Counted from the first letter of the stretch, positions 37,659 through 46,783 are shown. The stretch: 64,000 nt of DNA from Devosia geojensis (GCF_000969415.1 NZ_JZEX01000199.1:1-64000), one strand, 5' to 3'. The notes: generated by a model from the sequence alone, not told the origin. Numbers and translations are program-made.

Positions 37659-39479
37659 CTATTCGGCCGCTTCCGGCAGGCGGAACTGCAGGCGGGCGAG
37701 CTCGGCATAGCGCCCGCCCTTGGCGACAAGCTCGTCATGGGTGCCTTGGTCGATGAGGCGGCCGCTGTCGATGACGAGAATGGCGTCGGCATCGCGGATG
37801 GTGGCGAGCCGGTGGGCGATGACCAGCGTCGTGCGCCCCTCGCGCAGATGGTCGAGCGCCGTCTGCACCGCCTTCTCGCTCTTGGCGTCGAGAGCGCTCG
37901 TTGCTTCGTCGAGCAGCAGGATCGGCGCGTTCTTGAGGATGGCGCGGGCAATGGCGAGCCGCTGCTTCTGACCGCCCGAGAGCATCACCCCGCGCTCGCC
38001 GACGACCGTGTCATATCCGGCCGGGAGCTCGGCGACGAAATCGTCGACGAGCGCCGCGCGCGCGGCGGCGCGCACCTCCTCGTCGCTCGCATCGGGCCTG
38101 CCGAAGCGGATGTTCTCGGCAATGGTGCCGGCAAAGATCGTCGGCTCCTGCTCGACATAGGAGATGCGCCTGCGCAATTCCGCCGGGTCGACCTCGCGCA
38201 CGTCGATCCCGTCGACCCTCACCGCGCCGCCCGCCACGTCGTAGAACCGCTGCAGCAGCGCCAGGATCGTCGACTTGCCCGATCCGGACGCACCGACCAA
38301 TGCTACCGTCTGGCCGGCGCCCACCGCAAAGGAAAGGTCGTGCAGCACCGGCCCGTCGCTGTCGGCCCCGTAGCTGAACTCCACGTGCTCGAAGGAGAGC
38401 GTGCCGAGCGGAGGCTGCGGCATGGGCTGAGGGGTTGCGGCGATGCGGATGCCGGGCCGCGTTTCCAGAAGCTCCACCAGCCGTTCGGTCGCGCCGGCGA
38501 CGGTATTGAGCGTGCCCATAACTTCCGAAAGGTTGGTGAGCGCGCCCGAGGCCATCAGCGCATAGATGAGGAACTGGGCGAGCTGGCCGGCGCTCACCGT
38601 GCCGTCAAACACCGAGCGAGCCCCCCACCAGACCATGAAGACGACCGACGACGTGCCAAGGAAGATGACGAGCGCCACGAGCGCCGAGCGGGCAAAGAGG
38701 CGCTTCACCTCCGCATTGTAGCTCGTTTCCGTGCGCTCGGCGTAGTTGGCCCGCTGCTGGTCCTCCTGGGTGAAGGATTTGACCGTGCGGTTGGCGCCCA
38801 GCATCTCGGTCGCCATGGCGGAAAGCTCGGCCAGCGCATCCTGGGTGCGGCGCGACATCCGCCGCAGCCGGCGCGCATAGGCGATGATCGGCAACAGGAT
38901 GGCGGGCCCGGCGATGACGACGGCCAGCGTCAGCATCGGGCTCGTCAGGAACATCATGATCAGGGCGCCGATGATGGTGACGAGCGAGCGCAGTGCCAGC
39001 GACGCGCTCGAGCCCACCGCCGAACGGATGACGGTGACGTCGCCGTTGAGGCGCGAGGTCAGCTCGCCCACCCGGTGGGTGTCGAAGAAGCGCGTGTCGA
39101 GCGAGAGCAGGTGCGAGAACACCGCCTGGCGCAAGTCCGCCACCACGCGCTCGCCGATGACCGAGATGAAATAGAACCGCGCCCCGCTCGCCAGAGCCAT
39201 CACCACCGCGATGCCCACGATCACCCAGCCGTAGCGTGCGATGTTGTCGAGGTTCTGCTCGAGGAACCCGTCGTCGATCACACCGCCGAGCATGGCCGGA
39301 ATGGAGAGCGAGGCGATGGCCGAGATCAGGAGGAACGCGACCGTCAGCGACAGGCGCAGCGGATAGCGCAGCACGAACGGCAGCAGCCGCCTCAAAGGCT
39401 GCAGCCGGCCAACCTGCGCCTCGGCGCCGTCGACCGCCTTTTCCTGCGTGCTGGAAACCTTGACGGCCTCGTTGGTCAT
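37659..39479 (-). CDS. MsbA-like ABC exporter (fused membrane and ATPase)
   Basis: A 606-residue half-transporter. Six transmembrane helices span about residues 35-320 and the ATPase occupies about 360-600 with Walker A GASGSGKST, Q-loop SYVEQEPTIF, signature LSGGQKQR and Walker B ILLLDEATSALD. It dimerises to export a lipid or hydrophobic substrate; which one cannot be told. Location beside rpmE and DUF1465 is typical of Hyphomicrobiales. The start is ATG 39479 (MTNEAVKVSST). Confidence 0.9.
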   Translation of the reverse strand: MTNEAVKVSSTQEKAVDGAEAQVGRLQPLRRLLPFVLRYPLRLSLTVAFLLISAIASLSIPAMLGGVIDDGFLEQNLDNIARYGWVIVGIAVVMALASGARFYFISVIGERVVADLRQAVFSHLLSLDTRFFDTHRVGELTSRLNGDVTVIRSAVGSSASLALRSLVTIIGALIMMFLTSPMLTLAVVIAGPAILLPIIAYARRLRRMSRRTQDALAELSAMATEMLGANRTVKSFTQEDQQRANYAERTETSYNAEVKRLFARSALVALVIFLGTSSVVFMVWWGARSVFDGTVSAGQLAQFLIYALMASGALTNLSEVMGTLNTVAGATERLVELLETRPGIRIAATPQPMPQPPLGTLSFEHVEFSYGADSDGPVLHDLSFAVGAGQTVALVGASGSGKSTILALLQRFYDVAGGAVRVDGIDVREVDPAELRRRISYVEQEPTIFAGTIAENIRFGRPDASDEEVRAAARAALVDDFVAELPAGYDTVVGERGVMLSGGQKQRLAIARAILKNAPILLLDEATSALDAKSEKAVQTALDHLREGRTTLVIAHRLATIRDADAILVIDSGRLIDQGTHDELVAKGGRYAELARLQFRLPEAAE

Positions 39480-39590
39480 TGCCTGCGCCCGGTTTGAACG
39501 TGGCCCACTAAATAGGCCCCCCGGCCCAACCCCGCAACCGCCTTGGCTGCGACCAATTCGGCTGACCTCGATAAGTTTGACTTTCGATTG

Positions 39591-39610
39591 TGATAGCACA
39601 TATACTATCA
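39591..39610. promoter_or_regulatory. Operator-like repeat upstream of the PIN toxin
   Basis: TGATAGCACATATACTATCA has 6-bp arms (TGATAG/CTATCA) around eight AT-rich bases, ending 4 bases before the proposed GTG start. Likely autoregulatory site for the toxin-antitoxin pair; the region is markedly AT-richer than its surroundings. Confidence 0.55.
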
Positions 39611-39613
39611 GTA

Positions 39614-40033
39614 GTGATCGACATCGTCCTTGATACCAACGTTTTCGTTTCCGCCTTGCGCTCGGATGGCAGCGCTTCGCGCGAGCTATTGCGGCGCGTG
39701 TTGCTTGGAGAGTACCGACCGTTGTTCGGTAACGCACTTTGGCTCGAGTACGAAGACCTCCTTGGGCGCAAGGTATGGTCGGATGCGACAACTGCGGAAG
39801 AGCGATTGATCATTCTGGCAGCTCTGGCTGAGGCAGGCAGATGGGTGACGAACTGGTACACCTGGCGTCCGAACTTGCCAGACGAAGGTGACAATCACTT
39901 GATCGAACTTGCAGTTGCAGGCAATGCAGCAGCCATCGTGACGTTCAACGTGCGTGATCTCACGCACGGAGAACTCATCTGGGAATCGCTGCGGATTCTG
40001 ACGCCTGCCCAATGTCTGGAGCAATTGAAATGA
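39614..40033 (+). CDS. PIN-domain toxin, toxin-first module
   Basis: A 139-residue PIN nuclease of the 'putative toxin component, PIN family' type. Acidic residues: Asp in DIVLDTNVFVSALRSDG, Glu in LWLEYEDLL, Asp in PDEGDNHLIELAV and TFNVRDL. The GTG at 39614 puts the first strand at the N-terminus; a GTG at 39590 would extend into the operator. The gene precedes its antitoxin, the reverse of vapBC. Confidence 0.83.
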   Translation: MIDIVLDTNVFVSALRSDGSASRELLRRVLLGEYRPLFGNALWLEYEDLLGRKVWSDATTAEERLIILAALAEAGRWVTNWYTWRPNLPDEGDNHLIELAVAGNAAAIVTFNVRDLTHGELIWESLRILTPAQCLEQLK

Positions 40034-40245
40034 GCACACTGACAATCAGGTTGCCCGACGACACCGCCGAGCGTTTGAAAAGCCTTGCCCGCCAACGCGG
40101 CCTCAGCGTTAACAAGCTCGTCGAGCGCATGGCGCATGAAGCGCTGACGGCGTTTGACACGGAAACGAGATTCCGTGCTCTTGCCGCCAGGGCAGACCGC
40201 AAGGCGGCGCTGGACGTGCTCAACCGGCTTGACGGCAAGCATTGA
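40030..40245 (+). CDS. Ribbon-helix-helix antitoxin
   Basis: A 71-residue protein starting MSTLTIRLPDDTAERLKSLA, a ribbon-helix-helix N-terminus, with a charged C-terminal tail. The ATG overlaps the toxin stop (ATGA). The pair sits between the ABC exporter and rpmE. Confidence 0.83.
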   Translation: MSTLTIRLPDDTAERLKSLARQRGLSVNKLVERMAHEALTAFDTETRFRALAARADRKAALDVLNRLDGKH

Positions 40246-40361
40246 GGACCGGGTCCCATGACCCTTGCGATCCGGCGCTGCTTTCTGTAAGAAGCGCGCC
40301 ACGACATTCCATTCAGCTCACCGGGCGCTGCGGCGCCCGTTTGATTTGAGGCTCGGAGCCC

Positions 40362-40583
40362 ATGAAGACCGATATCCATCCCGACTATCACACCATCAAC
40401 GTGGTGATGACCGACGGCACGACCTACCAGACCCGTTCGACCTACGGCAAGGAAGGCGACACGCTGCAGCTCGACATCGACCCCAACACCCATCCCGCCT
40501 GGACCGGCGGCACCGGCCAGCTCATGGACCGCGGCGGGCGCGTCTCGCGCTTCAAGGAGCGCTTCAAAGGCCTCGGCATCTAA
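40362..40583 (+). CDS. rpmE: 50S ribosomal protein L31
   Basis: A 73-residue bL31. Starts [20 protein letters not shown] and ends SRFKERFKG. No Cys is present, so it is the zinc-free (C-minus) type and should not respond to zinc availability. Followed by an intrinsic terminator. Confidence 0.96.
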   Translation: MKTDIHPDYHTINVVMTDGTTYQTRSTYGKEGDTLQLDIDPNTHPAWTGGTGQLMDRGGRVSRFKERFKGLGI

Positions 40584-40610
40584 GCCCGTCCCTTCCTGCG
40601 AAGAGTTCGA

Positions 40611-40638
40611 AGCCCGGCCATTGCGCCGGGCTTTTTTG
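40611..40638 (+). terminator. Rho-independent terminator of rpmE
   Basis: AGCCCGGC and GCCGGGCT form an 8-bp stem with a 6-base loop followed by TTTTTG, 28 bases past the stop. Confidence 0.88.
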
Positions 40639-40659
40639 TCCTGGGTACCCGCTCGCGTC

Positions 40660-41655
40660 TCAGTCCGACGAGGGAATCGGCGTCGCCGGATCGCCGTCGA
40701 CGGCGGCGGCGAGTTTCGCCGGCAGGATGTCGAGCAGATACCCGAGCGACAGCGGCGTCTGCCAGCTCATCGCCGCGTAGGCGAGCCCGTCGCCGTCGTC
40801 GAGCCAGATGGAACGCCCTTCCCTGGCGATGTCGAGGAGCTGGTAGAGGCCCATCGCCTCGATGGTTTCCCGGTCGCTGTTCTGCGGATCGGAGACCGGC
40901 CAGATCACCACGTCCATCTCCAGCAGGTCCATGCGCTCCGGGCTGACGTCGATCCGGTTGCCCTCCTGCGCCAGGGCGTCGAGCTCGGGCGGGAAGGCGA
41001 GGCCGAGGTCGATGAGGAACTTGCTGGCGAGATCGTCGCTCGACCAGACGACGAATCCGCCGTCGCGATAATAGACATTGGTGCCGGTCTTGCCCTGCAG
41101 CTGCGGATACTCCGCCCGCACCGCGGCATAGCGCTCGGCGAACGAATCGATGATCGCCTCCGACTTTTCCGTGCCGCCCGAGGTCGCCTTGTCGATGATC
41201 GTCAGTTCCGCCTGCCAGGGCGCACCCCAGTGTTCGTAGCCGGCCGGCGTCACCACGACCGGCGCGATCTCGGAGAGCAGGTCGTAGGTCGCCTCGTCCA
41301 TTGTGACGTAGATGGCGATGATGAGGTCGGGCTGCTGCGCCGCGACCCATTCGAGATTGATCCCCGATCCGTACATCACCTCGGGTTCGGCCCCGACCGC
41401 CGCGCGCGCCTCCTCCGCCCACGGCCAGGTGGCATAGGGCCGCTCACCCCACCATTCCTTGACGCCTATGGGTGCGATCCCCAGCGCATAGAGGAAATCC
41501 TGCTCGTGCATCCCGACCGAGACGACCCGCTGCGGCTCCTCTTCGATGGTGGTGGTGCCGTAGACATGCTCGACGGTGACCGGAAAATTCTGCGCGGCGG
41601 CCGCACCGACCAAGGCCAGCAGTATTGTAAGGACCAAGCCGAATACGCGTTCCAT
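40660..41655 (-). CDS. Orphan siderophore-type ABC substrate-binding protein
   Basis: A 331-residue exported protein: signal peptide (FGLVLTILLALVGAAAAQ), then FecB/FhuD-like sequence PQRVVSVGMHEQDFLYALG and IAPIGVKEWWG. ATG at 41655 has GGGAGG 7 bases upstream. No permease or ATPase lies beside it, so it must borrow partners or be a relic; it also lies between rpmE and DUF1465, which are usually adjacent. Confidence 0.85.
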   Translation of the reverse strand: MERVFGLVLTILLALVGAAAAQNFPVTVEHVYGTTTIEEEPQRVVSVGMHEQDFLYALGIAPIGVKEWWGERPYATWPWAEEARAAVGAEPEVMYGSGINLEWVAAQQPDLIIAIYVTMDEATYDLLSEIAPVVVTPAGYEHWGAPWQAELTIIDKATSGGTEKSEAIIDSFAERYAAVRAEYPQLQGKTGTNVYYRDGGFVVWSSDDLASKFLIDLGLAFPPELDALAQEGNRIDVSPERMDLLEMDVVIWPVSDPQNSDRETIEAMGLYQLLDIAREGRSIWLDDGDGLAYAAMSWQTPLSLGYLLDILPAKLAAAVDGDPATPIPSSD

Positions 41656-41726
41656 CCATCTGCCTCCCATCCGGACTAGAGGGATGTTAGATGAATTATG
41701 ATCTACAAAGTCAAGTTAGAGGTTGC

Positions 41727-42248
41727 TCAATCCATTCGCCCGAACGCGGCCTTGAGGCGGTTGAGCTGGTCGGCGATGGAATTGGCCGTGCCCGGATCGA
41801 TGTCGGGGATCTTGCCGCGCTCGAGCCTGTCGAACTGCAGGACCCGGTCGAACAGGCGGTCGCCGCGCGCGATGAAATCGACAAGCGCCGGCGGCAGATG
41901 CGTGAAGCCGGGGCCGCCGCGTTCGGAGGGAGTGGCGGAGAACTTGACCTTCTCCTTCTCGACGCGCGCATTCTCGGCGGTGATCTCGCCCTCGTTCACC
42001 GCCCGTTGCAGCAGCAGCCAGGAGGCGAGCTGCATCAGCCGGGTGGTCAGGCGCATGGATTCGCTGGCATAAAGGAAGGACGTCTCGCGCGCGAGCAGCC
42101 GGCTGTCCTCGCGGCCCTCGCCATCGAGATAGGCGGCGACCTCTTCGATCAGCGCCATGCCTTCGCGGTAGAGCGCATCGAACCCGCCCGAGGCGACGAT
42201 GCGCGGCCCGAGCGCCACCGCTGGTCTTTCTCCGCTCGCTTCGCCCAA
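41727..42248 (-). CDS. DUF1465 family protein
   Basis: A 173-residue soluble, helical protein. The central part ARETSFLYASESMRLTTRLM and ASWLLLQRAVNEGEIT is the DUF1465 signature. Restricted largely to alphaproteobacteria, near rpmE; function unknown. Confidence 0.85.
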   Translation of the reverse strand: MGEASGERPAVALGPRIVASGGFDALYREGMALIEEVAAYLDGEGREDSRLLARETSFLYASESMRLTTRLMQLASWLLLQRAVNEGEITAENARVEKEKVKFSATPSERGGPGFTHLPPALVDFIARGDRLFDRVLQFDRLERGKIPDIDPGTANSIADQLNRLKAAFGRMD

Positions 42249-42390
42249 GGGAACTCCACTGGCCTACTTTGCCGAGGGCGAGGACCTTAAGCCCATTCGC
42301 ACGGGCCGTCATCCTTGCGCCTGCCTCAGCCTCAAGAGACGCTTAATCCGTTCGCACCGGCAATGCAAAATGCGATTTGCCCGGTCGCCA

Positions 42391-42500
42391 CAAAAGAAAA
42401 GAGCCGTCGAAACGGCTCTCGGAAGTTAACAGGGAGGCGTCAAACAGAGGGAGAAACCACTCTGAAATCCAGAAGAACTCTGAATAATGAGAGGTTACCG
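42391..42500 (-). ncRNA. Possible small RNA with intrinsic terminator
   Basis: In the 344-base gap between DUF1192 and DUF1465, minus-strand GAGCCGT-TTCG-ACGGCTC is followed by TTTTCTTTTG (42391-42418), a good terminator lying 175 bases past the DUF1192 stop. The bases before it contain pyrimidine-rich, Shine-Dalgarno-complementary patches (TTTCTCCCTCTG and GCCTCCCTG), typical of Hfq-dependent antisense sRNAs. It could instead be the DUF1192 3' UTR. The 5' end is a guess. Confidence 0.3.
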
Positions 42501-42592
42501 CGAACGTCTTAATTGCACGTTAACGCGACTCCCTTTCTTAACCCTGGCGGTTCAAGGCTTGTGAACCAGCCGCCGCTTGCGGACGTGCCGGC

Positions 42593-42778
42593 TCATATCT
42601 TGAAGATCGACTCGGCCTCCGAGCGCGTTTTTCCTTTCGCCTCGATCGCCGCCTTGAGCCGCGCGATCTCGCCTTCGAGGAGCACGATCCGGTCGGCCAG
42701 TTCCTCGACCGACAGGGTATCGAGCCGCATGCCCACTTCGTGAGCTACCGGCTTCTTGGGCTGCTCGTCGTCGAACAT
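42593..42778 (-). CDS. DUF1192 family protein
   Basis: A 61-residue protein, MFDDEQPKKPVAHEVGMRLD, then a helix SVEELADRIVLLEGEIARLK. AAGGAG precedes the ATG at good spacing. The short leucine-zipper-like protein is a lineage marker of unknown function. Confidence 0.83.
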   Translation of the reverse strand: MFDDEQPKKPVAHEVGMRLDTLSVEELADRIVLLEGEIARLKAAIEAKGKTRSEAESIFKI

Positions 42779-42871
42779 TTCCGTCTCCTTTCTGGCCGCC
42801 ACGACATCCGAACCGGCAATATTATCCTTGGCCGCTTGCCCGGCAAGCATCGCGAGGCAACACTCGGGTCC

Positions 42872-43903
42872 ATGACGATTTTGCAGACGATTCCCGAGCG
42901 CATGACCGCCATCTCCATCTCCGCCCCCGGCGGGCCGGAGGTGCTCACCCCTGTCCATCACGACGTGCCGCGGATCGGCGAGACCGACGTCCTGATCCGC
43001 GTCGCCGCCGCCGGCGTCAACGGGCCTGATCTCTCGCAGCGGCGCGGCCAGTACGCTCCGCCCCCCGGCGCCTCGCCGCTGCCCGGCCTGGAGGTCGCCG
43101 GCGAGATCGCGGCGGTCGGTTCCGCGGTCGACGGCTTTGCCGTCGGCGACGAGGTGATGGCGCTGACCAATGGCGGGGGTTATGCCGAGTACGTCGCGGT
43201 GCCCGCCGGCCAGGTGCTGCCGTTGCCGACCTTCTGGTCGATGGAGGAGGCGGCGGCCCTGCCCGAATGCTGGTTCACGGTGACGCAGACCCTCGTCATG
43301 CGCGCCGGTCTCGAGCCCGGCATGAGCGTCCTCGTCCATGGCGCGGCCGGCGGCGTTGGCGGCGCGGCGGTTTCGATCGCCGCCGCGCTCGGCGCCTGGC
43401 CCATCGCGGTCGTCTCCTCGCCGCGCAAAGCCGCCTATGCCCGCGCCCTCGGCGCCGCCGAGATCATCGACCGGACCCGCGAGGACCTTGTCGAGCACGC
43501 CCTGGCGCTGACCGGCGACAGGGGCGTCGACCGCGTCGTCGACCTGCTCGGCGGCGAGACTGCGGCCAAGAACATCGCCGCCTGCGCCCGCGGCGGCCAT
43601 ATCGTCCAGGTCTCGACGCTCGCCGGCGGCACCGCTGAGGTGCCGCTCCGCCAGATGATGGCCAGGGACCTCACCCTTTCCGCCTCGACCCTGCGTCCGC
43701 AGTCGCCCGCGACCAAGGCGGCCATCGCCCGGCACATCCATGAGCACCTCTTCGTGCATCTGGAAAACCGCGACTTTCCGCGCCCGCGCCTCACCGTCCT
43801 GCCCCTGGAAGAGGCTCCCGCAGCCCACCGCGCCCTGGAAGCGAGCGACCACTTCGGCAAGGTCGTTCTGCTGACCGCATGGGGACGGCGAGAGGAAATC
43901 TAG
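42872..43903 (+). CDS. NADPH:quinone oxidoreductase family protein
   Basis: A 343-residue zinc-free MDR-superfamily enzyme. GroES-like N-terminus (VAAAGVNGPDLSQRRGQYAPP), NADPH site VHGAAGGVGGAAV, and C-terminal HFGKVVL. Likely reduces quinones or enones; substrate unknown. ATG 42872 is used; ATG 42902 is a shorter alternative. Divergent from DUF1192. Confidence 0.88.
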   Translation: MTILQTIPERMTAISISAPGGPEVLTPVHHDVPRIGETDVLIRVAAAGVNGPDLSQRRGQYAPPPGASPLPGLEVAGEIAAVGSAVDGFAVGDEVMALTNGGGYAEYVAVPAGQVLPLPTFWSMEEAAALPECWFTVTQTLVMRAGLEPGMSVLVHGAAGGVGGAAVSIAAALGAWPIAVVSSPRKAAYARALGAAEIIDRTREDLVEHALALTGDRGVDRVVDLLGGETAAKNIAACARGGHIVQVSTLAGGTAEVPLRQMMARDLTLSASTLRPQSPATKAAIARHIHEHLFVHLENRDFPRPRLTVLPLEEAPAAHRALEASDHFGKVVLLTAWGRREEI

Positions 43904-43936
43904 GCCGCCAAGCTTTCCACCGCGCCGACAATTCCG

Positions 43937-43965
43937 TTGCGGATCGATGAGGCAAACCCTATATT
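43937..43965 (+). promoter_or_regulatory. Promoter of trcR
   Basis: TTGCGG, 17-base spacer, TATATT. Good -10 for an alphaproteobacterial housekeeping promoter, about 83 bases before the trcR start. Confidence 0.6.
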
Positions 43966-44048
43966 GCGGGCAAATCCCCCTCAACTTGGAATGACGAGGC
44001 GGAGCGAGCCGGAGGAAAACCGGCCGCGCCTTTAGGAGAGTTTTTACC

Positions 44049-44768
44049 ATGGCAACACAATTGCTGATGCCCAAGGCCACCGCCGTCTGGCTCGTCGACA
44101 ACACCGCACTGTCCTTCGAGCAGATCGCGGCGTTCTGCACCCTGCACCCGCTCGAGGTGCAGGGCATCGCCGATGGCGACGTCGCCGCCGGCATCATGGG
44201 CGTCAATCCGATCCAGAACGGGCAGCTGACCCGCGAGGAGATCGAGAAGGCCGAGGCCGATCCCAACTACCGCATGAAGGTCTCCGACCCCAAGGTGCGC
44301 GTGGCCGCCGCCAAGCGCAAGGGTCCGCGCTATACCCCCATCTCGCGCCGCAACGAGCGGCCGAACGCCATCAAGTGGCTGGTGCGCAACCACCCTGAAC
44401 TCAAGGACGCGCAGATCATGCGCCTCGTCGGCACCACCAAGTCGACGATCGAGGCGGTGCGCGAGAACACCCACTGGAACGCGGCCAACCTCACCCCGAT
44501 GGACCCGGTGACGCTCGGTCTCTGCAGCCAGATCGACCTCGACCTCGAGGTCAAGCGCGCCTCCAAGGGCACCATCCCCACCGATGAGCTCAATGAAGGC
44601 ACCATGCTCCTGACCGCCGAGGAAGCGCTGGCGCGCGCCGGCGGCCACGCCCACGAGGACGTCGAAGGCGAGGGCGAGGAGCGTCACGCGCCCGAGGCGG
44701 CCGAGGCGTTCGATGCCGATTCGGTGTTCTCGAAGCTGAAGTCCTTAAAGACCGACAGCGAAGAGTAA
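44049..44768 (+). CDS. trcR: Cell-cycle transcriptional regulator TrcR (DUF1013)
   Basis: A 239-residue protein. The N-terminal LMPKATAVWLVDNTALSFEQ and IAAFCTLHPLEVQGIADGD form a helix-turn-helix-like region; RPNAIKWLVRNHPEL and QIMRLVGTTKSTIEAVRENT form a second. TrcR is described in Caulobacter and Sinorhizobium as a regulator that associates with RNA polymerase at cell-cycle promoters. The acidic C-terminal tail is probably disordered. Confidence 0.9.
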   Translation: MATQLLMPKATAVWLVDNTALSFEQIAAFCTLHPLEVQGIADGDVAAGIMGVNPIQNGQLTREEIEKAEADPNYRMKVSDPKVRVAAAKRKGPRYTPISRRNERPNAIKWLVRNHPELKDAQIMRLVGTTKSTIEAVRENTHWNAANLTPMDPVTLGLCSQIDLDLEVKRASKGTIPTDELNEGTMLLTAEEALARAGGHAHEDVEGEGEERHAPEAAEAFDADSVFSKLKSLKTDSEE

Positions 44769-44791
44769 TCTCAGACTGGCGGGAGGACGAC

Positions 44792-46642
44792 TTGGAAACC
44801 AACCTCCTGCCGGTCATCTTCGCGGTGCTGGCGGCCTGTGTCGTGCTGGTGCCGCTGGCCAAGTGGGCCGGGCTCGGCACCGTTCTCGGGTATCTGGCCG
44901 TCGGCATTCTCATCGGCCCCTATGGGTTCGGGCTCATCCCCGATGGCGAGACCACCCTCAACGTCGCCGAATTCGGCGTCGTCATCATGCTCTTCTTGGT
45001 CGGCCTCGAGCTGCAGCCGCGCGAGCTCTGGCGCATGCGCCACCGGCTCGTCGGCCTCGGCGTCACCCAGATTCTCGTCACCGCCGTGGCGCTCGCCGCC
45101 ATCCTCACCCTCTTCGGCTATGCCTGGCAGGTGGGCATCGTCATCGGCCTTGCCCTCGCGCTCTCCTCGACCGCCATCGCCATGCAGTCGATAGAGGAGC
45201 GCAACCTGACGCAGACCGATACCGGACGCACCAGCCTTGCCATCCTGCTGCTGCAGGACGTCGCGGTCATCCCCATCCTCGCCGCCATCCCCCTCCTCGT
45301 GACGCTGGGGCCCCTCAGCCCCGACGCGATCGGGGCAGGCCTTGCCGAAGCGGCCCACGCGGTCGAGGATCCGGCCGACTGGGTGGACGCCCTTTTTATC
45401 CTCGGCGCCTTCATCGCCGCCATCGCCGCCAGCCGCTTCGTCGTGCGCCCGGCCCTGGCGCTGGTGGCCGGGAGCGGCGTGCGCGAGATCTTCACCGCCC
45501 TCGCCCTCGCCCTTGTCGTCGGAGCGGCCCTCCTCACCCAGCTCGCCGGCCTCTCGCCGGCGCTCGGCGCCTTCATCGGCGGGGTGCTGCTTGCCGACAG
45601 CGAGTATCGCCACGAGCTCGGCAGCATCCTCGAGCCGTTCAAGGGGCTGCTGCTCGGGCTCTTCTTCATCTCGGTCGGCGTCTCCATCGCCTTCGACGTG
45701 CTGCAGGCCGAGCCCTGGCGCATCCTCTCGCTGGTCCTGGCCCTGGTGACGGTCAAGGTGCTGGTGCTGCTGGTCCTCACCAGCTTTGCGCGCCATCACA
45801 TCGCCGACCGGCTGCTGGTGGCGGTGCTGCTGAGCCAGACCGGCGAGTTCGCCTTCGTCGTCCTGCAGTTCGCCATGTCTTCGGGCGTCATGGGGCTCGC
45901 CGACTACCAGGTGCTGACCGTCGTCGTCGCCCTGTCGATGGCGACGACCCCGCTGCTGCTCGTCGTCTTCGACCGGCTGGTCGCCCCGCGCCTCGATACC
46001 CGCGCCGCAAAACCGCCCGCCGAGCCCATCGACAGCCGCCAGTCGATCGTCGTCCTCGGCTATGGCCGCTTCGGCCAGATCATCACCCGCATGCTGCGCG
46101 CCCAAGGGTTCGAGACCACCCTCATCGACGATGATCCCGCCCAGATCGAGCTGATGAAGCGGTTCGGGGTCAAGGTCTTCTACGGCGACGGCTCGCGGCT
46201 GGAGCTCCTGCATGCCGCCGGCGTCGCACAGGCGCAGCTCGTCGTCGTCGCGGTCGCCGGCGGACACCGCATCGTCTCGATCGCCCGCATGCTGCGCAAG
46301 CACTTCCCCGATGTGAAGATCGCCGCCCGCGCCATCGATCGCGAGCATGCCCATGAACTGATGGAGCTGGGCGTCGAGGCCATCGAGCGCGAGACGTTCC
46401 TCTCGGCCGTCAGCCTCGGCGCGCAGGCGCTCGAGCTCCTCGGCTACCCGCCCGAGCACGCCAGACGTCTGGCCGAGGCCTTCGAGCGGCACGATCGCCA
46501 GCTCCTTGCCGACTCCTTCGAGCTGCGCCACGACGACGAGGCCTATGTCGGCCTCTTCCGCCGCCGCTCCATGGAGCTTCTCGACGAGGTGATGAAGGCC
46601 ACCCCGCCGGTTGACAAGAAGGGCTCCGGGGGGTCCGAATAG
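44792..46642 (+). CDS. Kef-type monovalent cation:proton antiporter
   Basis: A 616-residue CPA2-family protein with about 12 transmembrane helices (residues 1-395) and a cytosolic RCK/TrkA-N domain (about 410-530; VLGYGRFGQIITRML, then DDPAQIELMKRFG). It exchanges K+ for H+, gated by nucleotide or glutathione ligands in relatives. The start is TTG at 44792 with GGGAGG upstream, 23 bases after trcR, so the two are probably co-transcribed. Confidence 0.9.
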   Translation: METNLLPVIFAVLAACVVLVPLAKWAGLGTVLGYLAVGILIGPYGFGLIPDGETTLNVAEFGVVIMLFLVGLELQPRELWRMRHRLVGLGVTQILVTAVALAAILTLFGYAWQVGIVIGLALALSSTAIAMQSIEERNLTQTDTGRTSLAILLLQDVAVIPILAAIPLLVTLGPLSPDAIGAGLAEAAHAVEDPADWVDALFILGAFIAAIAASRFVVRPALALVAGSGVREIFTALALALVVGAALLTQLAGLSPALGAFIGGVLLADSEYRHELGSILEPFKGLLLGLFFISVGVSIAFDVLQAEPWRILSLVLALVTVKVLVLLVLTSFARHHIADRLLVAVLLSQTGEFAFVVLQFAMSSGVMGLADYQVLTVVVALSMATTPLLLVVFDRLVAPRLDTRAAKPPAEPIDSRQSIVVLGYGRFGQIITRMLRAQGFETTLIDDDPAQIELMKRFGVKVFYGDGSRLELLHAAGVAQAQLVVVAVAGGHRIVSIARMLRKHFPDVKIAARAIDREHAHELMELGVEAIERETFLSAVSLGAQALELLGYPPEHARRLAEAFERHDRQLLADSFELRHDDEAYVGLFRRRSMELLDEVMKATPPVDKKGSGGSE

Positions 46643-46688
46643 CGCGCTCATCTTACAGCCGATGATTTGCGAGCACCGGCTCCCACCC

Positions 46689-46783
46689 ACCACAGGGTCA
46701 TTCCCGCGCAAGCGGGGACCTCTGTTCATTGCCTTCCAGAAATCAAACGGAGGTTCCCGCTTGCGCGGGAATGACCCTGTGAA
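46689..46783. repeat. Family B inverted-repeat element
   Basis: Left arm CCACAGGGTCATTCCCGCGC, right arm ending GCGGGAATGACCCTGTG, spacer about 22 bases. Its outer ends (CCACAGGGTCAT) are those of the GIY-YIG-containing copy at 62048. Both arms carry the compensatory change GCGCAAGC/GCTTGCGC, so the stem is maintained. Confidence 0.87.
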
